A stretch of 64,000 bases of DNA from Lepidodermella squamata. Lineage: Eukaryota; Gastrotricha. Under the pieces are notes generated by a model. That model was not told the origin of the DNA, did not search any database, and saw nothing but the letters and a program-made list of their open reading frames with translations. Position numbers and translations under genes: made by a program. Shown here in pieces: positions 54,537 through 64,000 of the stretch (positions are counted from its first letter, which is position 1; every line of letters begins with the position of its first letter). Location: the NCBI GenBank assembly GCA_047495785.1, contig JBLDXI010000023.1:1415937-1479936 (forward strand). The letters are read 5' to 3'.

Positions 54537-56015
54537 TCATGAACCGATTGCTGCTTTCTTCTATTTCTTTTTTTCAAAAAAGCATTTCGAATGAAACAAA
54601 GCAATTCCTTTAAACAGGAAACAGGAAACCTTCAAACTTGTCAAGTCATTTACCTTTTCTAGAAAGAATCCGCTGCTGCCAGGTCACTCGATTTTACAAG
54701 GACATCTGGCTTTAACACGACGGTGGATGTCGAGGAAACGTCTCACAATATCAAATGGAATTTCCAGTCTTTCAGCAAGACGAGTTATTCCAGTTTCCTG
54801 TAGATTTGGATTCTCATTGAATTCCTGAACAAAAAAAACTGAGAACTGTATAGACTGGAATTGTAAGCTTCATCACACCTTCGTCAAGGCATTTCGCTGG
54901 TTACGTTTCAGTGTACGAAGGGATTGATTATTTTTTATCGCAGCACTCAATCGTTTCCGCTTCGTAGCGAAAAAGCATCTAACCTGTCTGAAAGTTAATC
55001 CCAACTTTTTCGCAATAGCTTGCATACTGTCTCCTTCCATACGGCTCGATTTAGCGAACTCCTGAGAAACAATCATGTTGGATAATTGTAACTTTAAGAT
55101 CAAGGGTGCAACTCACAGCATTTAGAGAGCAGACACTAGTATGATCAAGAGTTTCTCTTTTCTTTCCGAGGCCAGCTGATTTACGCTGGTTATAGAGCCA
55201 ATTCCGCACTACGGTCGTTTTCAATCCTGTTTTCTCGGCCAAACTTCGATAGAGAGCATCGTCAAACCTGTCGCCCCTAACCACTGTTGCTTGGAATGCT
55301 TCCTGTAGTTCAGCCAGTTGAAAATCCGTGAATCCAACAAATTCCAATGTCCCTGTTCTACCGCGGATTCCCAATTGAGCTCTTCGTTCTCCAACAAGAC
55401 GCCTAGCCTGATAACATGTTACGCCCACGGCTTTGGCCACTTCTCTAAATCTTTGCAGCGACGCGGCAGGATTCTGTTTGAACTCCTATAACAGTCAGTC
55501 ATAATCTTAAGCAAATATTGCTTCTCAGTTATACCTTCTCGAATATTTCATTTTGCTGAGAAGTTAGCTTGAAACGAACATATGTCTTTCGTTGAACGCG
55601 ATGACCGATGAAGAATCTTTCAACTTGACGCTCGGTAAGGTCAAATTTTCGAGCTAGCAGCTGCTTTCTCGCCTTGAACAACTTGGGATCACGTTTCACT
55701 TCCAACGTCAACAATTTGCTTTTTTCTTTCCCCAGAATATCTTCAAGACGCCAAGTTTTCTTAGTTTTCTCTGTAACTCTTCTCTTTCTTCTTGTGCAAA
55801 ACCATTTTTGCACTTCAACAACCGTTGTGCCGATCTTTTTCGCTATTAACTCAGCAATATCCTCTGTAAGGTTGCGCTTTCGAATCAACTCAAGGCACTG
55901 AGCAAGTGGAGAATAATAGTCATTTACAATAAAAAGAGCTGCTCAAAAAACGTTGTTATTACGTTACCTTCATCAAATAATAGACTTGATCGGCGTTAAA
56001 TTGCGTTGGCGACAT
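54537..56015 (-). pseudogene. Mirror of HD copy 3
   Basis: Exons 56,015-55,968, 55,897-55,535, 55,485-55,117, 55,061-54,879 and 54,824-54,654, with the same in-frame TGA in exon 5 (54,684-54,686) and loss of exon 6. Confidence 0.75.
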
Positions 56016-56306
56016 GATGCCAACCAAAATTAGTAATTGCTTTTAAGAATGCCTAGATATTTCAATAAGCAACACAAAAGCATCATGAAACTAACCGGCT
56101 GTTGCTTTTTCAGCTTTGCGTAAACATCTGATCTGCTTCGTTCGGAGGGATATTTCATCAAAAAATTCTGAATAAAGTAATCAAGTAATAAAGTGTAGAA
56201 ATTACAAGCGATAAGCGATAAGTATTAACAATCAATTGGATTAAAGCGAGTGATGTGCAATGGGACTGCGACCGTGCAGAGAAGCGGAGCCAACAATTTG
56301 CATTCA

Positions 56307-56597
56307 CACACTGAAGGGTTGATATCCCTGACCTGGTTCGGGGGTAAATTAATAACAGCAATTAGACTGAATAATCAGTAAAGCAGATCAACTGATAACT
56401 TTATTGTCATTATTTAGGGCTTATATAGCCAAGAGGACGCCAAATTAGATGAGTTGTAATGAAGTGCGTCACGTGATATTACTGTCACGAGCGCTAGCTA
56501 GAATAATAAGAGTGGACTAATGAACTAATAATTGGGACAGGGAACATAGCGATCCTCTCACACACATGCGAACATCATTGTGATATATTAAGAACAT
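56307..56597 (-). mobile_element. Mirror of the possible solo LTR
   Basis: Reverse complement of 22,570-22,860. The same weak LTR-like features and the same doubts apply. Confidence 0.25.
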
Positions 56598-56621
56598 TGA
56601 AACATTGCAGCTAACCCTCAT

Positions 56622-56931
56622 TACCGGATGCCTTAAGTAGTTGCGCCGGTAGTTTAATCCCGCGAAGAGCGGAGTTATGTTTTTTCAAACATCTCGTGTT
56701 CACCCCTGGGCTGTCGCGCCGCTGGCGGGCTGGCGCCACACTCTTTACTTGACCCTTGTCCGTTCGCGCTGTCTTTATGGGACTGTCCCGGACTGCAATA
56801 GATTAATCGACTCGCTGTCATCCAAAATGATTGCCTGCGAGCAAAGCTCAACGTTCGTCGGGACAACCGGGTCCGCGTGTCGGAGCTGGAAATGCCGTTA
56901 TGTCGCCAATTCTGCTCAACATGGAGAATAG
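56622..56931 (+). mobile_element. Mirror of the LINE subfamily 2 fragment
   Basis: On the plus strand HTLYLTLVRSRCLYGT is readable. It is identical to 22,236-22,545 reversed, with the same internal deletions. Confidence 0.7.
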
Positions 56932-57124
56932 ACATGCCAACCTACAGTGAGATTCTTCGAGGCATTCAATGAGTATAATTCGACCGATCTGCAACGATTC
57001 GTAAGTACTACATCAACAGAAACATTCATTAAACTACAAATTCTTTGCAAACATTACCGGAAATAATCAATAATACTGCTTGTCTGAAGCTTTGAATTTT
57101 GAGCGATGCCAACTCATCATGCTA

Positions 57125-58496
57125 CTAAATTCTAAATTCAAATATTTATTGTTCGTTGACATCATATAAACAGGGGAGACGAAATAATTGAGAGATATCA
57201 ACGACGCGGGGTCGCGAGATTACATGCGCTTGCCGGCGGCAGTGCGCTGTGGACGCAAGTGGGCGGGATGATGGATGATTTATCGAAGGCAGACAGACAC
57301 GTAAACACAGCGAGGGAGAATGGGAGGGAGAAGAAGGGTAGAGAGAAGAGAAAGCAAAGGATAGAGGGAGAGGGAGAGGCGGCAAGATCAGACATCGAAA
57401 GTGGGCAAAGGACCCCGAGGAAGCCTGCTGGCGATCGAGGCCAGCGGGGAACGGGGCACCGGGTTCGCGGAGAGGCGGAGTCGCTCAACTTCTTCTCTAA
57501 GAGGGAGGACGAACCGGACTGCATTCGCAGCATAACGGCGCTGGGTCTGTTCGAAAAAGGCAGGAAGGCTCTTCACGCCACAGCGGCGTTCCAGCTCCGA
57601 GACACGGACCCGGTCATCGCGGCGGATGTTTAGCAGGCTGCGCAGACAGTCGTTCTGCAACACATCAAGCCGCTTCAGCTGCCTCTTGGGCGCGGTACAA
57701 AACACGACGTTGCCGTAAGTGGCGGCGGAGCGGACAAGGCTGAGGTAGGCGGTGCGACGCCATCGGCGAGAGAGGCCAGGGGTGCAGGCAATACGGCGAA
57801 AGTGGGACAGGTTCCGGGTGCAGCGGTTGATGACCTGGTCGACGTGCGACTTCCAAGTCAGCTTGGCGTCAAGGTGCACGCCGAGGACACGAATCACGGC
57901 AACTTGAGGGATCGTCGAGCCGTCGAGGTGCAGACGGGTCTGGTACGAGCGCCAGGCAAACGGCATTGCTTCGCTTTTCGACGCATTAAACTTCTGGCGC
58001 CACTCGCGGGCCCACTGCGATCGATCTCTGCCTGGGTGCAGCGTTCGGCCTCCTGGAAATTCCACCCTCGCCGACGACTGTGAGATCGTCAGCATAGGCG
58101 TCTAGGGAACAGCCGGGGGCAGTCGGCGCAGTTAGAAGGTCAGCAGTGTACATGATGTACAGTAGGGGCGACAGGAGCGAGCCTTGCGGTACCCCGCAGT
58201 TCACAGTCCGCTGCTGGCTGAGGAAGCCGGCGACGCGCGCTTGAAGCTTCCGGTCTCGCAGGAAATCGGTCAGCCAGGCGGCCAGGTTTCGAGGTAGAGG
58301 CAGTTCGGCGAGTTTGAAGGCAAGGCCGACACTCCACACGGAATCGTACGCCGCTTGTACGTCAAGGCCGACGACGACGACCTTACGGTTACGCGACCGG
58401 CCGAGGTGGACGCGGTGCGCGACTCGCAGCGGTACGTCCGGAGCGGATCGGTGAGCACGGAACGCGTACTGGTTGTCAGCGAGCAGGCTGAGATCC
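57125..58496 (-). mobile_element. Mirror of LINE A (5'-truncated)
   Basis: Reverse complement of 20,671-22,042, with the same frame interruption after motif C. Both open frames (58,339-57,986 and 58,095-57,388) translate identically to the left arm. Confidence 0.9.
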
Positions 58497-59292
58497 TACG
58501 AAGGATTAACCTTAATCTATAATTCTAAACGAAGAAGGTCCTCAACGGCTGAAATTTGAATTCGCGACATCTGATTGGACGCAATTAAATGCAATATATT
58601 TTCAGCCTTCCATTGGGCCGGTATTTTTGTTTTTGATATCAATCAGTGTGCGACTTCCAGGGGGGATGGGGGGATCATCCCCCCAGCTCGGCCGGGCCAG
58701 ACGACAAAACGAGAAATTATCCCACTGTTTTGTTAATTTTTGAAGGTTCCGGAGCGTGTTTTAGTAAAAAATCGGTTATTCGCCGAAATAACTAGTCATT
58801 TTGGCAAATACAGCAAAAAAAAAAATTTCATCCCAGGCAGCTCGGGGATCGCACACTGGTATCAATAGATACAATAAAGTGTAGATGAGCAGAAAACTCA
58901 GACTTTTTGACTGCGTCAAATTGGCCGCGTCAAAATGGCAAAATAGAAACCGATCTCTATAATGTGCGCGCCTGCTCATTGGCCAACGTGCGCACCTAAT
59001 AATGCCTAATAATGCGCGCGCGCGCCTATTGGTCAGTGTGCGCGTAGTGTTTCAGGTGCGCGCGCGCTAATGCCACAAAACTCAGCTCAATTCCGGACCC
59101 CGTCCACGACGCCAACAATGATTGCGCAATCAGAGGGTAAAAGTGGACTTAAGCGCGAACGCTAAGTCTAAATTTTTACGAAAGTTAGATAGATATAGAT
59201 ATCTCACGTAAACAATTCATGACAAAAAAGTATTACGTACATTTTGAGTTTTGCGCGCACTCATTACCAGAAATTTGGAGTGCGCGTAAAAC
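58497..59292. other. Mirror of 19,875-20,670: non-coding, GC-alternating
   Basis: It contains the reversed dispersed repeat (about 59,085-59,175), CGCGCG tracts and the CCCCCC hairpin. No gene is seen. Confidence 0.45.
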
Positions 59293-59824
59293 TTTTTTGC
59301 ATTAACTTTTTCACGCGAGAACACCATATTTAATCGAAAGAGAATCGTCTGAATTATTTTTTTGGTATTAAAACCGACGCGATATTTGAAAGTAATCCTT
59401 TAACATCATTGCGCGGGTAGGACGTCAAAACAGCGAAAGCGCAGAACAGCGAAACCGACATAACAGCGAAAGCGACGAAACAGCGAAAAATCCTCCCCAA
59501 AATGCTGTGTAATGTCCTATATTAAAATCGCTGTTATGTCGCAAATTAGATTTTTCGCTGTTTTGTCGTGTTCGCTGTTTCGGGTATTCGCTGTTATGGC
59601 GGTCTGCCCATTGCGCGCGGTCTCGGAAAGGTTAAAAATCAGAGCTTAGCTAGCGCGCGGCATTCGCACTCGGAGTCTAAATTTTTATCAACTTCAAGAC
59701 CGCGCGCGATGATGCTAAAGGAATACTTTCAAACATCGCGTCGGTTTTTATACTAAAAAATAATTCAGACAATTCTCTTTCGATTGATAATGGTGTTCTC
59801 GCGCGAAAAAGTTAATGCAAAAAA
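59293..59824. mobile_element. Mirror of the 532-bp foldback element
   Basis: Same ~120-bp inverted ends (TTTTTTGCATTAAC) and central AACAGCGAA/TTCGCTGTT array as at 19,343-19,874. Confidence 0.75.
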
Positions 59825-59986
59825 TTCCCCCAGTTACTAAACATGAGAACTCATATTTGCCTTGAAAACAACTGTTTTCCAAAGCCTGGAGCTATTCATG
59901 CCCTTGCATACTCATTCTGCCAAAACCAAGCATGAAATTTGAAAGAATACCCAGAAATTTACCATAATACTCATGTTTCCCTCTGC
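59825..59986. mobile_element. Mirror of the hAT MITE right half
   Basis: Reverse complement of 19,181-19,342, including the octamer CCCTCTGC next to the transposon end. Confidence 0.7.
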
Positions 59987-60201
59987 CAGCGTTTCCCAAA
60001 CCGTGTCCTATAGGACACTCGTGTACTAAGCCAACTTTCAAGTGTCCTGTAGGACACTGGTGTCCTATGGGCCTCAAAATGACAGAAGGACAAAAATAGG
60101 TAGATCCACAAGCCATTTTTGGACCATTTTCAGACTCAAAATCGGGAAAAAAACCGTCAGCTAAAGCTCGCTACGCTCGCGAGTTGCCTATTTATGAAAT
60201 A

Positions 60202-61072
60202 CAGGGTGACTTTTTTTAGTGGAAATAATCTTTGTTAGTGTTGGGGCCCGAGCCCGATTTCGGCCCGTACGCGTTCGGGACGGCCCGTGTGCGACCGGGT
60301 AATAGCAATTTTCCACTCCGCGCTCCGGCCGCGACGTTAACTGTAAATTTAACAAATTCGATGAAATAACGCTTCACCGCACACGGGCCGGCCAAGGTGT
60401 TGGCCCGAGCACGGCGGAGAACAATGGGATCCAGCGCTATTATTAGGCATTCGCGCGCGCCGTACTAGGGCCGTCGGGTTTGGGCCGGGACTTGATACAG
60501 TTACCGGGTAGGGCTTTGGTTGTAGGATGACCCGAGCCCGGTGGCCCAAGCCCGGCGATTGATTCCAGAGGGCCGAGCCCGGCGGCCCGAGTGCGGCGCT
60601 GAACAATAGCGCTGGGTCCCATTGTTCTCCGCCGTGCTTGGGCCAACACCTTGGCCGGCCCGTGTGCGGTGAAGCGTGATTTCATCGAATTTGTTAAATT
60701 TACAGTAAACGTCGCATACGGGCATGTTTCAAAGCGGCCCGAACGCGGAGTGGCAAATCAATGTTACCCGTCTGCGTACGGGCCGGCCCGAACGCGTACG
60801 GGCAGAATTCGGACTCGGGTCCCAACATTAGCATTAATCGGGACTAGTACTGTCTAGTATTGCGAGTACTTGCACTGCACTAAAGTCGATTTCTCCAAAC
60901 TCTTCAAACTCTATCTGATAATTATCGCGTAATACCAGGCCATTCATAAAATTTTATTGCTAGCACGAGTTCGTTAAGTTTGGAGAAATCGACATGCAAG
61001 TACTCGCCATACAAAGATGATTCAGTACTAGACGCTAACATGGATTATTGCCACTATAAAAAAGTCACCCTG
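60202..61072. mobile_element. Mirror of the mariner-type MITE
   Basis: CAGGGTG ends with TA on both sides. Contains the nested foldback at 60,831-61,035. Identical to 18,095-18,965 reversed. Confidence 0.8.
60831..61035. mobile_element. Mirror of the nested small foldback
   Basis: Same arms and TA flanks as 18,132-18,336. Confidence 0.65.
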
Positions 61073-61546
61073 TAGTTTATGAAAACCTCCGATCGGACGG
61101 GAACCGGTACTTTCCGCGTGGTTTGACTGAATCTCTGAGACGATAAATGATAGAATCAATTTTTTAAACTGACCCATATCCCTTGTTATTTTAAGGACGT
61201 TACAGATTGCACCTTACGACGTGATTAAATAAATGATTATGATAGATATTCATGATTATGACAAATGATGAGTGAATTTCTGGGAAAACCCCAAGGCATA
61301 GCCTCAATTTTAAGATGTTATACGTCGTTTTTCAGTGTCGAATTCTAAAAATGTTCTCGCTTGGCTCGCTTTTAGTTTGAATTTTATCCGGGATTTCATC
61401 TATTTCGAGCTCGGTAGCCATCAAAAACCAATATAAACAAGCAATCAATTTGTAGCTCAACAATTTTTACCCATTCCAAACCAAATTTCATTCATTTTAG
61501 CAAGGTGTCCTACGAGCCATTCTGATAGGACTCTACACTGAGAGGC

Positions 61547-61806
61547 TTTTTAGGCGTAAATGCGCATAATTTTAAGCGTAAGCGTATTTCGAATATTTTA
61601 CCCCTAAATTGTCTTGCTTTTACGCTTAAAATCGTAGGTGCGTGATTTTACCCGTAAAATTGCGCGAAAATGTTTAAGCGTAAATCGTTCAAGCTTTACG
61701 CGTATAAGATTAATATTTTAAGCGTAAAATTAGTTTCAATTTTACGAGTAAACTCGGCAAATTTTACGCAGAAAATGTGGGTCTAATTATCATTCGTTTT
61801 ACGCAT
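61547..61806. repeat. Mirror of the right subterminal array
   Basis: TTTACGCGTAAA / TTAAGCGTAAA variants as at 17,361-17,620. Confidence 0.7.
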
Positions 61807-64000
61807 TAATTATTCGAGGTCATTATTATCGCTGACGTAATTTATATCATCATTATCTCTCGCTTTCCCACTTTTTCATCATTATCATCATTTTCATCAT
61901 TTATGTTTTTTCAACAGGAAGGTTTTAGCGCGGCGTTCCTCTATTAATCGTTCGTGCGGCCGCACGCGCCTGTCGACCTGGCGCTGGTAATTGAAGATGA
62001 GCGATGACTTCATCAAAACTTATCTTATTTTCCTCTGATGAGAGAAACAGAAAACAGTCATAGAAAGTGATAAAAAGAAATAAAACATTGCTGTTTGGAA
62101 ATGAAACGCCGGAGAATAAATAAATTCAGGATTTATTGCGTGGAAGTGATGATAATAACGTGCGCTATTCGGCCTATATTTTTGCGCGCGTCTAAATTAC
62201 TTAGTTTTACAAGCGCGCGCGCGCGCGACTTATTAGGTAGGCGCGCCGCGACTTATTAGGTAGTATTTATTTGCTAAAATTTACTATAACGCAAAATCTA
62301 GGGCGAACATTCGGTATGCAAAAGTGTTTTCCTAAATTTTTCTGAATTTTGGTAATTTTGTCATTTTCCCCATTAATTCAAATTAAATCAAATTCAACGA
62401 TGATTGAGCAACGCTGAATTTTCAGTAATAATTGAATTGTTTTTCGATAAAAGCTATCAGGAAACATCTCAAATGCCATCAATTTTAACATAATGAGACG
62501 GTCGCGCCGCATATAACAGCACAATAAACTTCAAAAGCGCGGCGCGGCTTTAATCCGCGCTGTTGCCGCCTTGCGAAAACGTGCAATAAAGCAATAGATA
62601 TAAAGTGATAGATAAGTGACGAAACAGTGCAAATAGGTGTATCAAGTATTAGCGGTGCATGAAGTGATAAACGAATAATGAAAATTGTTGTAATACACGT
62701 TTTGAATTAATGATGGCTAACCTTGTCGCTGTGTTATTTTTCCTGTATTAAACAAGCCGAATACGAGGCAATAAAATAAAATAGGGCAATAAAATAACCA
62801 ACCGTCCGATGATGGCGATGATGATGATGATGATATCAGAGATATTAATTTGTAAATTAATCTGGTTAGAGCTGATGGTAACGAGATTCAAACACGATGA
62901 AAATAGTGAATAAAACATGAACGCTCGACAAGTTCAAAATTTCAAATGCTGGCAGCGCACAGCCTTTGTAACTGACGCGCGGCTAAAAGCGGCGCCTTTG
63001 TGCGCGCGCGGCGGCTCGTCCTTTATGATGCAACAAACTGAGGCGCTGGCAAATTTGATTTGATGCGCGGTATTCCTAATGCGCCACTCAACCTGTACCC
63101 ATTTTTTTCATCACTTTTTATCACATCATTTCACCAGCCTTTATCACTGCGGCCGGAAATAAAAACAGACTACAATAATAGGAAAAGGGCAACACCTGCA
63201 ATACCTGTTTGCAACGGAGAGATGAAAAGTCTTGATTGCAGGGCGTGTTAGCCGCCGGTCTTTTAACGAGCCGCAAAGCGGCCGCTGTTAATTTAACAGG
63301 TGGCTGACGGTGTTGACCTGCAAAACCTGGATCAGTACTTCACGGCAAGTAATTGACATTTAATGAGAGTGTACACGTCGCTCGGGTCGCGCGAGTCACA
63401 CGCAGCGTGAAGTTGTTGCCACGTGCGCGGCGTGAAAAACTGCGGAGGCGTGAAGTTGTGGTTCGGCGCGCCCAGCCCAATGCGCGCGTCGTTTTATCGT
63501 AAAATCTAGGCGCCAAATTCGAATTCAAAATATTGGCGCCAAAATGTGGACACCTTGTTCTGCCTTGCAGCCGGCGGATGGGCGGAGCTGAACTGCTGCC
63601 CTCCGGTTGCTGGCTGCAATGCCTAATTTAACGCCGAACTACCTGACCGGTGTTTTCATTACATTATTAGACATTATGACCTGAAACGTTATTGCTCTCC
63701 CCTCGGCTGTGTATCCCCAGATTGCATGCTCATCAATGCATATCATTATTATTTCACCATGTTTATTTCTAGGTTTTCGCGTTATTCGGCCTGCGCCGTT
63801 GTTACGTGCTTCTGATTTCTTTCTTGAAAATCAGGATTTTTAATTAATTCTTTGACAAACATCTGAATTTTATCACGTTTCAATTTCGCCAAAATTTTCT
63901 TAATAGCTTTTAAGGTATACTGCTTCAAATTTCAGGGTTGCAGTTTCGTTCCCGAAATCCAACTGGAAATTTTTTTTAGCTCGGTTGTATTTACATGTTT
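61807..64000. other. Non-coding transposon interior (mirror of 15,167-17,360)
   Basis: GATGAT-rich and CGCGCG tracts and the reversed ATC microsatellite (62,811-62,836). No gene is seen up to the window end. Confidence 0.45.

Larger units (their letters stand above)
44198..64000 (-). repeat. Right arm of the giant inverted repeat
   Basis: Reverse complement of 15,167-34,963. It reaches the window end still matching (64,000 pairs with 15,167), so the true arm is longer than the 19.8 kb visible. Identity appears complete from 46,533 to 64,000. The inner boundary coincides with the 3' end of the LINE. Confidence 0.95.
59987..64000 (+). mobile_element. Second copy of the large transposon, right end and non-coding third (runs off window)
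   Basis: Begins CAGCGTTTCCCAAACCGTG and mirrors 15,167-19,180: AGGACAC motifs, mariner-type MITE, subterminal array, microsatellite and GC-rich non-coding region. Its transposase-like gene, if present, would lie beyond 64,000. Whether the copy is complete is unknown. Confidence 0.8.

Overview
The window looks like nuclear DNA of a compact-intron invertebrate. Most introns in its gene family are about 50-75 bp and end in TTTTCAG- or TTCAG-like acceptors. A nematode is my best guess from intron style and from the presence of multi-homeodomain proteins, but nothing here proves it. There is no prokaryotic gene structure. Host-like DNA is AT-rich, whereas the LINE open reading frames are clearly GC-rich.

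Layout. (1) 1-7,785: a plus-strand run of paralogous multi-homeodomain (HD) genes and relics: the 3' end of one gene, a nearly complete copy whose first exon is split by a hAT-type MITE, and a nonsense-bearing copy. (2) 7,945-19,180: one 11.2-kb DNA transposon with imperfect terminal repeats, an 8-bp target duplication with one mismatch, arrays of short subterminal repeats, and two minus-strand genes (a five-exon transposase-like gene and a three-exon accessory gene). Other MITEs are nested in it, and it is itself inserted in a hAT MITE. (3) 19,181-34,963: foldback elements, LINE copies, a disrupted HD gene, a chimeric HD/LINE reading frame, one intact HD gene (25,584-28,229), relics, and a near-full-length LINE. 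(4) 34,964-44,197: unique spacer with minus-strand HD genes, including an intact copy at 39,246-40,735, LINE insertions and MITEs. (5) 44,198-64,000: reverse complement of 15,167-34,963.

The dominant structure is therefore a giant inverted repeat. Position x on the left pairs with 79,167 minus x on the right. Everything I compared is identical from the window edge (15,167/64,000) inward to 32,634/46,533. Substitutions and a 1-base indel then appear, but only inside the paired LINE copies, and homology stops at the LINE 3' ends. This is what recombination or template switching between two inverted LINEs would leave. A misassembly at a LINE repeat would look the same.

The HD family encodes proteins of about 400-425 residues with seven degenerate homeodomain units. 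Five introns fall at the same place inside the homeodomain (just before an EF dipeptide in helix 1), and the last intron (within helix 3) starts with GC instead of GT in all six examinable copies. Mobile elements repeatedly insert in, truncate or fuse with these genes.
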